Source of the DNA: Kaistia hirudinis
GTDB taxonomy: Bacteria; Pseudomonadota; Alphaproteobacteria; Rhizobiales; Kaistiaceae
Direction of reading: 5' to 3'
Length of the DNA stretch: 64,000 bases
NCBI RefSeq assembly: GCF_014196455.1
Contig: NZ_JACIDS010000003.1
Location: 930,001 to 994,000 of the forward strand
Shown one piece after another: positions 8,765 through 17,259 of the stretch. The notes under the pieces were generated by a model, which had not been told where the DNA came from, made no database searches, and saw only the letters and a list, made by a program, of their open reading frames with translations. Position 1 is the stretch's first letter. Every line of letters starts with the position of its first letter. The translations under genes were made by a program, and so were the position numbers.

Positions 8765-9469
8765 ATGGCGCAGTCGAAATCCGCCACCCCCGGCCGCGGC
8801 ATGCTCGCGGACGAAATCGCGGATTATCTGAGCGCGAATATCCGCAGCGGCGCCTTCGCGCATGGCACCAAACTGCCCACGGAACACAGTCTTTCCGAAC
8901 AGTTTGGTGTCAGCCGGACCGTGGTGCGGGAGGCGATTTCGCGCATCAAATCCGACGGTCTGGTGACATCGCGGCAGGGCAGCGGCGTCTATGTCGCGCA
9001 TTCCTCGACGCGGCGGTCGTTCAAGCTGGGTGAGTCGCTGGTCGATGCCGCCGATGTCCTGGCGCTGTTCGAACTGCGCCAGCCGCTCGAGCTCGCTTCG
9101 GCGCGCCTCGCCGCCGCACGCCGCACCGAGGAGCATCTGGAGCGGATCCGGCAGGCCCATGCGGCGATGGAGGATTCCAGCGATTGGAGTGAGGAGGGCG
9201 TGATTGCCGACCTCGCCTTCCACCACGAAATCGCCATGGCTACAGGCAATGGCTATTACGCTGATTTCATGGCGTTTCTCGGCGGCGCACTGCAGAACAC
9301 CATCCGGGCCGCGCGCTCAGGCAGCGGCAGACCCGAGATCAAGAAGATCACCATCAGCGAGCATGCCCGCATCCTCGCCGCCATCGAGCAGCGCGACCCC
9401 GAATCCGCCGCCATGGCCATGTCGATGCATCTGCAAGGCGCCCGGGAGAGAATGTCAGACAAAACATAG
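8765..9469 (+). CDS. GntR-family transcriptional regulator, FadR subfamily (FCD domain)
   Basis: A 234-residue DNA-binding regulator. The N-terminal winged helix shows the family pattern (GTKLPTEHSLSEQFGVSRTV, VREAISRIKSDGLV, RQGSGVYV) at residues about 35-80. The C-terminal helical FCD ligand domain has FELRQPLELASARLAA and candidate metal/ligand residues in DLAFHHEIA and ISEHARILAAI. It is divergent from the sugar operon and probably represses it until a pathway intermediate, likely a sugar acid, binds. Start at 8765 follows GGGAGTC; upstream in-frame sequence overlaps the operator boxes and was rejected. Confidence 0.93.
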   Translation: MAQSKSATPGRGMLADEIADYLSANIRSGAFAHGTKLPTEHSLSEQFGVSRTVVREAISRIKSDGLVTSRQGSGVYVAHSSTRRSFKLGESLVDAADVLALFELRQPLELASARLAAARRTEEHLERIRQAHAAMEDSSDWSEEGVIADLAFHHEIAMATGNGYYADFMAFLGGALQNTIRAARSGSGRPEIKKITISEHARILAAIEQRDPESAAMAMSMHLQGARERMSDKT

Positions 9470-9816
9470 GCTGGCTCCTCTGTCAGGCTCGATCGCCGGG
9501 TTGGATCGTAACTTGTATGAAGAGTCCCGTTGGCGAGGGTCGCGACAGGCGGTTGTCTGTTACGGCCCGGCTCGAACCTGCGCCTGACGCCGCAACCCCG
9601 GCCGAACGGCCGAATGGGCGCTGGATCGCTGACGTCGCGACCGAGTTTGTCTGCGCGCATCGTGTTCCAGATCCGGATACGGCGCCAGAAGGTCGAGCCG
9701 ACGCCCGTCCTTTGGCGGGGGGGAGCGTATCTCTGGCAGGAGGCGAGCGGAAACGGTGGGCCGCGCGTCGCGACCTGTTGATAGGCCGGCTAAAGACCGT
9801 CCGGGGTCGTCGCTCG
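9470..9816. other. Gene-free gap (347 bases)
   Basis: This lies between the convergent ends of the GntR and TetR genes. Open frames here have no recognisable protein features. I see no convincing terminator, RNA or repeat; only a short CGGCCG-AA-CGGCCG inverted pair near 9602 stands out. Confidence 0.5.
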
Positions 9817-10452
9817 CTACGTCTCCGGCGGCAATTCTGGTCGCGGCCTCGACGCCAGTTCCTCGGCTGCTTCCGTGCCGATGCCGTTCATGCAGAGCAG
9901 CCGGACGACGGTCTCGTGGATCTTTTCCTCCGGCAGCTCGCCATTGGTGATCGCCAGGCTGACGCCGACGATCGCGTGGGCGGCCATCTTCCACACGAGT
10001 TCCGGATCGCCGACGGAAAAGCGCGAGACGGCGGTGGCTTGCCGCAGGTCCCGGATCGCGAAGGGACCCATGCGGCGGAAGATGGCATGGGCGATCACCT
10101 CGGACCGGCTGAGCAACTGTCGCCAGCGGACATCGCGCGTCGCCGCCTCCAGCACGGTTCGCACGCCGAAGGCATAGACCTGACCGGGATCGTCGAAGGT
10201 GTTCGTCACGCGCTCGATCCGAAGCGCGAGGTCGTGCATCATGTCCTCGAGCACCGAGACGGCGAGCTCATCCTTGGACTTGAAGTAGTTGTAGACCGTG
10301 CCGGCGCCGACATCGGCACGCTCGGCGATCTCCAGCATCGTGGAACCGTCCACACCCTTCTCGCTCATCACTGCACGGGCGGATTGAATCAGCGCATCGC
10401 GGATGCGGCGTTGTCTGCGTGCAACGCGTCCTTCGGCCGGCTCCTGGTTCAT
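9817..10452 (-). CDS. TetR-family transcriptional regulator
   Basis: A 211-residue one-component regulator. The N-terminal helix-turn-helix is typical of TetR: RIRDALIQSARAVMSEKGVDG, then TMLEIAERADVGAGTVYNYF, then KSKDELAVSVLEDM, at residues about 18-70. The C-terminal part is a divergent helical ligand domain. It is transcribed away from the aromatic operon starting at 10863, so it is the likely controller of that operon, responding to the aromatic substrate or an intermediate. The ATG at 10452 was preferred over the longer frame because the extension is not TetR-like. Palindromes in the intergenic region are candidate operators. Confidence 0.9.
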   Translation of the reverse strand: MNQEPAEGRVARRQRRIRDALIQSARAVMSEKGVDGSTMLEIAERADVGAGTVYNYFKSKDELAVSVLEDMMHDLALRIERVTNTFDDPGQVYAFGVRTVLEAATRDVRWRQLLSRSEVIAHAIFRRMGPFAIRDLRQATAVSRFSVGDPELVWKMAAHAIVGVSLAITNGELPEEKIHETVVRLLCMNGIGTEAAEELASRPRPELPPET

Positions 10453-10526
10453 GGTGACGATAGGGCTCCGTCGCTGTGCGGTCGATGAATCGCACAATCC
10501 TAAGGCGCCGGATCGCAATTCTCAAG

Positions 10527-10538
10527 TGAACGCGTTCA
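10527..10538. promoter_or_regulatory. Perfect 12-bp palindrome upstream of the TetR gene
   Basis: TGAACGCGTTCA is fully self-complementary. It is followed four bases later by a half-site repeat, TGAACG (10543-10548). It lies 75 bases before the TetR start in the divergent promoter region, the usual place for an autoregulatory TetR operator. Confidence 0.5.
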
Positions 10539-10720
10539 GTTATGAACGTGAATCATGATCGACGTCCGTCGGGACGGAAGCTGCGCGCTGCGCCATTTCC
10601 AGCACATTGCCTGTCTCAACGGCTGCGATCGGGCGGCGTGGCGTGCGACAAAAATCATGATAACGCAGATATATCAGGCAATTAATGTTCCTTCTCGCTA
10701 GTGCGAACGTAATTCAAAAA

Positions 10721-10733
10721 TGGCTAATAGCCA
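10721..10733. promoter_or_regulatory. Inverted repeat in the aromatic operon promoter region
   Basis: TGGCTA-A-TAGCCA is a perfect 6+1+6 inverted repeat in the most AT-rich part of the 410-base gap 10453-10862. It ends three bases before a TTGACG (10737-10742), a possible -35 element; the matching -10 is weak. A second pair, TGATA/TATCA (10658-10662, 10672-10676), lies upstream. Candidate operators or activator sites for the hydroxylase operon; apart from these and the 10527 palindrome the gap holds no gene. Confidence 0.45.
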
Positions 10734-10862
10734 AAGTTGACGATCATTCATTTTCGAGATAGGTGTTTGGCAACGGCGTGGTCTGCCTCGGAGGAGGAGG
10801 GTCCATGGCCCGGAGGGAGTCGATGGGTCGGCGCCGCTGCGCGACCCGCGGAGGAGACCAGC

Positions 10863-12500
10863 ATGACAGTCGAATTGGCCGGCGCGCCGCTTGCGGGCGC
10901 GTCCTTTGATGCCGATGTTGCCATTGTGGGTGCCGGCCCGGTCGGTACGTTTCTGGCGATTCTTCTCGGACGGCAGGGAAAGAAGGTCACGCTCATCGAG
11001 CGCTGGACGACGGCCTATGCCCGTCCGCGGGCGGTGACCTACGACCATGAAATCGCACGCATTCTGGCCGTTCTCGGGATCGACTCGGAGAACGATCCGG
11101 CGATCAATTTCCATGACGAGCTCTACTACTGGAAGAACGCTGCCGGCGAGGACATCCAGATCCTCGACTGGAAGAGCATTTCGGCGTCGGGCTGGCGCGT
11201 GCGCTACTGGTTCAACCAGCCCGACCTGGAAGGGCGCCTGACCGGCATCGCCAAGGCATGCCCCGACATCACCCATATCCGCGGATACGAGGCTGTCGCC
11301 CTCGTCCAGGACGCGGACAGCGCCACGCTGACGCTCAAGCGCAACCCACTTGAAGATGCAGCCGACCTCGGCCAGCGCACGGTGCGGGCGCGCTATGTCG
11401 TCGGTGCCGACGGCGCGAACAGCATGGTCCGGCAGGCTCTCGGCATCGACAACGAGGACCGGGGCTATTTCTTCGACTGGCTCATTCTCGACATGATTCC
11501 GCCAGCGCACTACTCCATGTCGCCGGCGCAGTGGCAGATGTGCGACCCGCAGCGGCCCACCACGATCGTGCCGGGCGGCCCGGGACGCCGACGCTGGGAA
11601 TATATGGTGCTCCCGGGAGAGGTTCCCGAGGAGATCGCCAAGGAAGAGAATGCCTGGAAGCTTCTCGAGCCCTGGGGGCTGACGCCTGAAAACGCCGTCA
11701 TGGAGCGCAGCGCCGTCTACCGCTTTCAGGCGCGGTGGGCCAAGGTGTGGAACAAGGGCCGCTGCGCCATCGCGGGCGATGCCGCCCATCTGATGCCGCC
11801 CTTCGCCGGCGAGGGAATGTGCGCCGGGCTCCGGGATGCCTTCGCGCTCGGATGGCGGCTGAACGCCATTCTGGAGGGCAAGATCGATCCGCGGACGCTC
11901 GACAGCTACACGTCGGAGCGGAAGGAGCACGCCCGGCACTATATCGAGTTCAGCCAGGAGCTCGGGAAGATCATCTGCATCTCCGATCCCGAGGAGGCCG
12001 CCGCGCGCGACCGCCGCATGAAGGCGGAACTGGCCGAACGGAACTACAAGCCGGTTCCGACCGATATCTGCCAGCTCGGCCCGGGCGCATGGTGCGAGGA
12101 CACCGCCCATGCCGGCGAACTCTCGACCCAGGGCGTCGTCGAGGCCAATGGCCGGCGCGACCGGTTCGACCAGGCGGTGGGGTTTGGCTGGATCGTGCTC
12201 GGGCTCGATCGCGATCCCGCCGCCGTTCTGGCGCCCGATCAGGTCGCGCAGCTGGAACGGCTGGGCGGGCGCATCGTGAAGATCGGCGCGGCGGGCACCG
12301 GCTGCGACGCCGTGGATGTCGAGGGCACCTATGCCCGCTGGCTGAACGGAATCGGCGCGAGCTATGTGATATTGCGCCCCGATTTCTATGTCGCGGCCAC
12401 CGCGTCGTCGTCCCAGGCGCTGCGCCGCAAGTTCGATGACGTGATGGCGCGCATCCATATTCTGGATGCGCAGGACGAGCCTCGTCTGGCCGTCGCCTGA
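10863..12500 (+). CDS. FAD-dependent aromatic hydroxylase (MhpA/resorcinol hydroxylase-like)
   Basis: A 545-residue class A flavoprotein monooxygenase. The N-terminal FAD site is DADVAIVGAGPVGTFLAI, the second FAD motif is CAIAGDAAHLMPPFAGEG at about residue 300, and the tail from about 430 resembles the thioredoxin-like C-terminal domain of phenol-hydroxylase-type enzymes. Such enzymes use NAD(P)H and O2 to add a hydroxyl ortho or para to an existing one. With maleylacetate reductase and a hydroxyquinol-type dioxygenase in the same operon, the predicted reaction is a resorcinol-like phenol to hydroxyquinol (1,2,4-trihydroxybenzene). The start has a strong GGAGGAG site. No separate flavin reductase is encoded, consistent with a single-component enzyme. 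The exact substrate is inferred. Confidence 0.85.
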   Translation: MTVELAGAPLAGASFDADVAIVGAGPVGTFLAILLGRQGKKVTLIERWTTAYARPRAVTYDHEIARILAVLGIDSENDPAINFHDELYYWKNAAGEDIQILDWKSISASGWRVRYWFNQPDLEGRLTGIAKACPDITHIRGYEAVALVQDADSATLTLKRNPLEDAADLGQRTVRARYVVGADGANSMVRQALGIDNEDRGYFFDWLILDMIPPAHYSMSPAQWQMCDPQRPTTIVPGGPGRRRWEYMVLPGEVPEEIAKEENAWKLLEPWGLTPENAVMERSAVYRFQARWAKVWNKGRCAIAGDAAHLMPPFAGEGMCAGLRDAFALGWRLNAILEGKIDPRTLDSYTSERKEHARHYIEFSQELGKIICISDPEEAAARDRRMKAELAERNYKPVPTDICQLGPGAWCEDTAHAGELSTQGVVEANGRRDRFDQAVGFGWIVLGLDRDPAAVLAPDQVAQLERLGGRIVKIGAAGTGCDAVDVEGTYARWLNGIGASYVILRPDFYVAATASSSQALRRKFDDVMARIHILDAQDEPRLAVA

Positions 12501-12512
12501 TCGGGCGGCATC

Positions 12513-13571
12513 ATGATCCGCTCATTCCGCTACACCGTTCAACCGGCACGCATCGTCTTCGGACCCGGCGTCCGGTCCGAAGTCGCCAACGAGATGGGGC
12601 GCCTCGGTCGTCGCCATGCGCTGATCCTGGCCACGCCGTTCCAGTGCCCCGATGCCGAACACCTCGCGGGCGAACTGGGATCGCTGGCGGCGGGACTGTT
12701 CGCCGGGGCCGCGATGCATACGCCGGTCGAGGTGACGGAGGCGGCGATGGCCGCCTACGAGGCCGCGGACGCCGATTGCGTCGTCGCCTATGGCGGCGGT
12801 TCCACGATCGGCCTCGGCAAGGCGATCGCATGGCGCAACGATGCGGCGCAGATCGTCGTCGCGACGACCTATGCCGGGTCGGAGGTCACGCCGATCCTCG
12901 GCCAGACCGACGCCGGGACGAAGACGACGATCCGGGATCCGAAGATCCTTCCCGAGGTGGTGGTCTACGATCCCGAACTGACGCTGGGCCTTCCCGTCGG
13001 GATGAGCGTCGCGAGCGGCCTCAATGCGATGGCGCACGCCGTCGAGGGGCTCTATGCGCGGGACCGTGATCCGATCTCGACGCTGCAGGCGGTGGAGGGA
13101 ATCCGCGCGCTGAAGGAAGCGCTGCCCGCGATCGTCGGCAGCCCCCGCGATCTCGCGGCCCGCACCACAGCGCTTTACGGCTCCTGGCTCTGCGGAACGG
13201 TGCTCGGCACGGTTGGCATGGCGCTGCATCATAAGCTCTGCCACACGCTCGGCGGGAGCTTCGACCTGCCCCATGCCGAGACCCACGCGATCATGTTGCC
13301 GCATACGGCGGCCTACAATGAACCGGCGGCAGCGGCGGCGCTGGCTCCGGTGACCGATCTGTTCGGCGGGAGCCTCGGCGGCGGTCTCTACGACTTCTCC
13401 GCTTCTCTCGGCGCGCCGCTCGCCCTGCGGGATCTCGGTCTGGCCGGAGCCGATCTCGACCGGGCCGCCGCGCTCGCCGTAACCGACCCTTACTGGAATC
13501 CACGGCCCGTCGAACGGGACGGCATCCGCTCGTTGCTGCAGCGCGCCTGGGAGGGGATCAGGCCCGCCTAG
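12513..13571 (+). CDS. Maleylacetate reductase
   Basis: A 352-residue member of the iron-containing alcohol dehydrogenase superfamily that reduces maleylacetate to 3-oxoadipate with NAD(P)H. The N terminus FRYTVQPARIVFGPG and the cofactor loop VVAYGGGSTIGLGKAIAW are characteristic. The VATTYAGSEVTPILGQTDAGTK block is diagnostic for maleylacetate reductases rather than alcohol dehydrogenases. The usual metal-site region reads MALHHKLCHTLGGSFDLPHA. It starts 12 bases after the hydroxylase gene. It performs the last island-encoded step; downstream 3-oxoadipate enzymes are not in this window. Confidence 0.92.
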   Translation: MIRSFRYTVQPARIVFGPGVRSEVANEMGRLGRRHALILATPFQCPDAEHLAGELGSLAAGLFAGAAMHTPVEVTEAAMAAYEAADADCVVAYGGGSTIGLGKAIAWRNDAAQIVVATTYAGSEVTPILGQTDAGTKTTIRDPKILPEVVVYDPELTLGLPVGMSVASGLNAMAHAVEGLYARDRDPISTLQAVEGIRALKEALPAIVGSPRDLAARTTALYGSWLCGTVLGTVGMALHHKLCHTLGGSFDLPHAETHAIMLPHTAAYNEPAAAAALAPVTDLFGGSLGGGLYDFSASLGAPLALRDLGLAGADLDRAAALAVTDPYWNPRPVERDGIRSLLQRAWEGIRPA

Positions 13572-13614
13572 CAGTCCGCAGGATCGAACGACGCAGAGCA
13601 TCAGGGAGGAAACG

Positions 13615-14889
13615 ATGTTCACCAGACGGAAGCTCTTGAAGAGTGGCGCGGCCTTGGCGGCCGGCGCCTTCGCACTGCCGGCGATGCCGGCCCTTGCGAA
13701 GGGTGCGGCGATCAAGATCGGCTATGTCAGCCCGCAATCGGGACCGCTCAGCGCCTTCTCGCAGGCCGACGCCTATATGGTCGCCGGATTTCTCAAGGCG
13801 GCGAAGGCGAACGGGCTGGATGTCGAGGTGATCGTCAAGGACAGCCAGTCCAACCCCAACCGCGCCGCCGAGGTGGCGCGCGAGCTCATCTCGCGCGATC
13901 GTGTCAACCTGATCCTGGTCGCGTCGACGCCGGAAACCACCAATCCCGTCTGCACGGTGGCGGAGTCGGAGGAGATTCCCGTCATCTCGTCCGTGGCGCC
14001 GTGGCAGCCCTGGTTCATCGGCCAGCAGGGCAACCCGGCCGATCCGGACAGCTGGCAGCCCTTCGAATATGTCTATCACTTCTTCTGGGGGCTCGAAGAC
14101 AACGTCTCCGTCTTCATGAACATGTGGAACCGCGCGCAGACGAACAAGAGCGTCGGCGCGCTGTGGCCCAATGACGGCGACGGCAATTCCTGGGCCAGCG
14201 AAGTTGGCCTGCCGCCGGTGCTGGCCGCTGCCGGCTACCGCCTGACCGACCCCGGCCGCTATCAGAACCTGACCGACGATTTCAGCGCGCAGATCGGCGC
14301 GTTCAAGAAGGGCGAGTGCGAGATCCTGACGGGCATCCCGATCCCGCCGGACTTCACCACCTTCTGGACGCAGGCGCAGCAGCAGGGTTACCGGCCGAAG
14401 CTGGTCTCGATCGCCAAGGCGCTGCTGTTCCCCGAGAGCGTGCAGGCGCTCGGCGAACTCGGCCACAACCTGACCTGCGAGATCTACTGGTCCCCCGCCT
14501 TCCCGTACAAATCATCGCTGACCGGCGAAAGCTGCGCCGAGCTCGCGGCCGGCTTCTCCAAGGCGGCCGGCCGGCAATGGACGCAGCCTGTCGGCTTCAC
14601 CCATGCGCTGTTCGAAGTCGCGTCGGACGTGATCCAGCGAGCCTCCGATCCGACCGACAGCGATGCGCTCGTCACGGCGATCCAGGCGACGTCGCTCGAC
14701 ACCGTCGTGGGCAATATCCGCTGGGGCAAGGACAACGTTCCCCCCTTCGCCCGCAAGAACGTCGCCAAGACGCCGCTGGTCGGCGGCCAGTGGCGGCGCC
14801 AGGCCGACGGCAGCTTCGATCTCGTCATCGTCGAGAACGGCAACGCGCCCGAGATCCCGCTGAGCGGGACTCTGGAAACGCTGAGCTGA
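13615..14889 (+). CDS. Aromatic/branched-chain-type ABC transporter substrate-binding protein
   Basis: A 424-residue periplasmic binding protein of the Leu/Ile/Val (PBP_6) family. The leader MFTRRKLLKSG ... ALPAMPALAKG resembles a Tat signal (TRRKLLK). The mature part begins IKIGYVSPQSGPLSAF and continues with VIVKDSQSNPNRAAEVAREL and LILVASTPETTNPVC, typical of binding proteins for aromatic acids and amides as well as amino acids. It is encoded 43 bases after maleylacetate reductase and followed by genes for both ATPases and both permeases, so it probably captures the aromatic substrate of this operon. The ligand itself cannot be read from sequence. Confidence 0.9.
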   Translation: MFTRRKLLKSGAALAAGAFALPAMPALAKGAAIKIGYVSPQSGPLSAFSQADAYMVAGFLKAAKANGLDVEVIVKDSQSNPNRAAEVARELISRDRVNLILVASTPETTNPVCTVAESEEIPVISSVAPWQPWFIGQQGNPADPDSWQPFEYVYHFFWGLEDNVSVFMNMWNRAQTNKSVGALWPNDGDGNSWASEVGLPPVLAAAGYRLTDPGRYQNLTDDFSAQIGAFKKGECEILTGIPIPPDFTTFWTQAQQQGYRPKLVSIAKALLFPESVQALGELGHNLTCEIYWSPAFPYKSSLTGESCAELAAGFSKAAGRQWTQPVGFTHALFEVASDVIQRASDPTDSDALVTAIQATSLDTVVGNIRWGKDNVPPFARKNVAKTPLVGGQWRRQADGSFDLVIVENGNAPEIPLSGTLETLS

Positions 14890-14894
14890 ACGCG

Positions 14895-14927
14895 CCGCCG
14901 CCGGCGCCTTGCCCGCGCCGGCGGCGG
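14895..14927 (+). promoter_or_regulatory. Intercistronic GC-rich hairpin after the binding-protein gene
   Basis: Thirteen perfect base pairs (14895-14907 with 14915-14927, CCGCCGCCGGCGC/GCGCCGGCGGCGG) enclose a seven-base loop. It begins six bases after the binding-protein stop and has no T-run behind it. It probably stabilises upstream mRNA or attenuates the transport genes, as proposed for the sugar operon at 7523-7566. Confidence 0.65.
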
Positions 14928-14956
14928 CCTTCACGACCTTGCCGGAACTGGACCCC

Positions 14957-15676
14957 ATGCCGATCCTCTCCCTTCACAACGTATCGAAATCCTTCGGTGC
15001 CCTCACCGTCGCCGAGCGGGTGAGCTTTGATCTTCGGGCCGGCGAGGCGCTGGGCGTCATCGGGCCGAACGGCGCCGGCAAGTCGTCGCTGTTCAACCTG
15101 ATCGCCGGCAACCTCCGTCCCGACTCCGGCCGCATCGTGCTCGATGGCCGCGACGTGACGGCCGCCCCCCCGATGCAGCGCTGCCTGGCGGGAATCGGGC
15201 GATCCTTCCAGATCCCCCAGCCTTTCGGCCATCTCTCGGTCTACGAGAATCTGCTCGTGGCGGCCCGGTTCGGCGGGGCGCTGTCCGCCGACGCCGCGCC
15301 GCGGCACTGCATGGACATTCTGCGGCGAACCGGCCTGGCGGCTCAGGCCGAGCGCATCGCCGGCTCTTTGTCGCTTCTCCAGCGCAAGCGACTGGAACTC
15401 GCCCGCGCCATGGCGACGGAACCGCGCGTGATCCTGCTCGACGAAATCGCCGGCGGGCTCACCGAAGGCGAATGCGGCGAACTCGTCGCCACGATCCGCC
15501 AGATCCACGCCGAGGGGACGGCGATCATCTGGATCGAGCATGTCCTGCATGCGCTGACCTCGGTGGTCGAGCGGCTGATGGTGCTGAACTTCGGGCGGGT
15601 CCTGGTGATCGGTGCCCCGGACGAGGTGATGGCCTCGCCGGAAGTCGGCGAGATCTATCTGGGCGTCGCAGCATGA
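14957..15676 (+). CDS. Branched-chain-type ABC transporter ATP-binding protein (LivG-like)
   Basis: A 239-residue cytoplasmic ATPase. Walker A is GPNGAGKSSLF. Walker B, VILLDEIAGGLTEGE, keeps the aspartate and catalytic Glu in an unusual DEIAGGL form seen in LivG-type proteins. The signature region reads GSLSLLQRKRLELARAM in place of the canonical LSGGQ, so the ABC signature is divergent (LSLLQRK). Start at 14957 was chosen because the upstream in-frame sequence lies in the intercistronic hairpin. It works with the LivF-like ATPase that overlaps its stop codon. Confidence 0.9.
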   Translation: MPILSLHNVSKSFGALTVAERVSFDLRAGEALGVIGPNGAGKSSLFNLIAGNLRPDSGRIVLDGRDVTAAPPMQRCLAGIGRSFQIPQPFGHLSVYENLLVAARFGGALSADAAPRHCMDILRRTGLAAQAERIAGSLSLLQRKRLELARAMATEPRVILLDEIAGGLTEGECGELVATIRQIHAEGTAIIWIEHVLHALTSVVERLMVLNFGRVLVIGAPDEVMASPEVGEIYLGVAA

Positions 15677-16392
15677 CCAGGGCCGCTCCCATCATCGAGA
15701 TTGCCCGCCTGACGGCGCATTACGGCGACTTCCAGGCGCTGTTCGGCGTCGATATGCGCCTCGGGGTCGGCGAGACGATCGCGATCATCGGAGCCAACGG
15801 CGCCGGCAAGACCACCTTGATGCGGACGATCGCCGGCATCGTCTCCGCTTCATCCGGCACGATCCAGCTGGATGGCAGGCCGATCACCGCCCTCTCGGCG
15901 CCAGAGATCGTCATGGCGGGCGTCGCCATGGTGCCGGAGGGCCGGAAGCTTTTTCCCTCGCTCTCGGTCGAGGAGAACCTGCTCATCGGCGCCTATGCGC
16001 GCAAGGCCGCCGGAGACTGGACGCTCGATGCCGTCTATGGGCTCTTCCCGATCCTGCGGGAGCGACGCAACAGTCCCGGCACGGCCCTGTCCGGCGGCCA
16101 GCAGCAGATGGTCGCCATCGGGCGTGCCCTGATGTCGAACCCGCGGGTCCTGCTCTGCGACGAGATCTCGCTCGGGCTCGCGCCGGTGGTCATCCGCGAC
16201 ATCTATGCCGCCGTGCCGAAGATCAAGGCCTCCGGAACGTCGATCGTCGTCGTCGAGCAGGATGTTGGCCAGGCGCTGCAAATCGCCGATCGCGTCTACT
16301 GCATGATGGAGGGCCGCGTGACGCTCGAAGGCTCGCCGGCCGACCTATCCCGCGCAGCCATCCATGACGCCTATTTCGGGGTGAGCGCATGA
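15673..16392 (+). CDS. Branched-chain-type ABC transporter ATP-binding protein (LivF-like)
   Basis: A 239-residue ATPase with all canonical motifs: Walker A GANGAGKTTLM, signature ALSGGQQQMVAIGRALM and Walker B VLLCDEISLGLAP, plus the family's MVPEGRKLFPSLSVEENL segment. The start ATG at 15673 overlaps the TGA of the LivG-like gene (ATGA), and its own end overlaps the next start in the same way, so the transport genes are translationally coupled. It forms a heterodimeric motor with the LivG-like subunit for the aromatic-operon transporter. Confidence 0.95.
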   Translation: MTRAAPIIEIARLTAHYGDFQALFGVDMRLGVGETIAIIGANGAGKTTLMRTIAGIVSASSGTIQLDGRPITALSAPEIVMAGVAMVPEGRKLFPSLSVEENLLIGAYARKAAGDWTLDAVYGLFPILRERRNSPGTALSGGQQQMVAIGRALMSNPRVLLCDEISLGLAPVVIRDIYAAVPKIKASGTSIVVVEQDVGQALQIADRVYCMMEGRVTLEGSPADLSRAAIHDAYFGVSA

Positions 16393-17252
16393 TCTGGCTC
16401 GACACGCTCCTGCAAGGCGTCCTTCTCGGCGGGCTCTATGCTCTCTTCGCCGCGGGCCTCAGCCTCGTCTTCGGCGTCATGCGGCTCGTCAATCTCGCCC
16501 ATGGCGATCTCATCATCCTCGCGGCCTATCTGATCCTGGGCGTCGCCGCGGTGCTGGGAGTGACGCCGGTCGTCGCGCTCCTGATCGCCGCGCCGGTCAT
16601 GTTCGTGGTCGGATGGCTGCTCCAGATGCAGGTGTTCAACCGCGTGCTGGGGGACGACATCCTCCCGCCGCTGCTCGTCACCTTCGGCCTGTCGGTGGTG
16701 ATCCAGAACGCCCTTCTGGAAGGCTTCACGGCAAACAGCCAGAAGCTGTCGCTCGGGCCGATCGAGACCCAGTCGCTCCACCTCGGATCGGTTACGGTCG
16801 GCGTGATCCCGATGATGACGCTCGCCTCGGCGGTGGCCGTCATCTTCCTGCTCAATCAGCTCTTCTATCGCACCAGCCTCGGCCGTGCCTTCCGCGCCAC
16901 GTCGGACGATGTGGTAACCGCGCAGCTCATGGGAATCCGGCCCCGCCGGATCTTCGCGATGGCAACCGGCATCGCCATGGTCGTGGCGACGCTCGCGGCC
17001 TTCTATCTGGGCGCCCGCGCCAATTTCGATCCCTCCATCGGTCCGGCCCGTCTCCTCTATGCGTTCGAGGCCGTGATCATCGGCGGCCTCGGCAGTCTCT
17101 GGGGGACGCTGGCCGGAGGCCTGGTGATCGGCGTGGCGCAGGCTTTCGGGGCTGCGGTCAATCCGGAATGGCAGATCCTCTCCGGTCATATCGCCTTCGT
17201 GATCGTGCTTCTTCTGAAGCCGCGCGGCTTTTTCCCCCGGGCAACCGATTGA
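16389..17252 (+). CDS. Branched-chain-type ABC transporter permease (LivH-like)
   Basis: A 287-residue inner-membrane permease with about eight hydrophobic segments. The opening LDTLLQGVLLGGLYALFAAGL and GVMRLVNLAHGDLIILAAY are hallmark LivH sequences. The cytoplasmic coupling motif is GRAFRATSDDVVTAQLMGI, and the end AVIIGGLGSLWGTLAGGLVI is also typical. It starts inside the ATGA overlap with the LivF-like gene and is followed after seven bases by the LivM-like gene. It forms half of the channel for the aromatic-operon substrate. Confidence 0.95.
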   Translation: MIWLDTLLQGVLLGGLYALFAAGLSLVFGVMRLVNLAHGDLIILAAYLILGVAAVLGVTPVVALLIAAPVMFVVGWLLQMQVFNRVLGDDILPPLLVTFGLSVVIQNALLEGFTANSQKLSLGPIETQSLHLGSVTVGVIPMMTLASAVAVIFLLNQLFYRTSLGRAFRATSDDVVTAQLMGIRPRRIFAMATGIAMVVATLAAFYLGARANFDPSIGPARLLYAFEAVIIGGLGSLWGTLAGGLVIGVAQAFGAAVNPEWQILSGHIAFVIVLLLKPRGFFPRATD

Positions 17253-17259
17253 GGCGACC

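Noticed and set aside
9517-10488. Long + strand frame between the GntR and TetR genes
   Set aside because: Mostly antisense to the TetR gene, with shadow-like composition and no domain.
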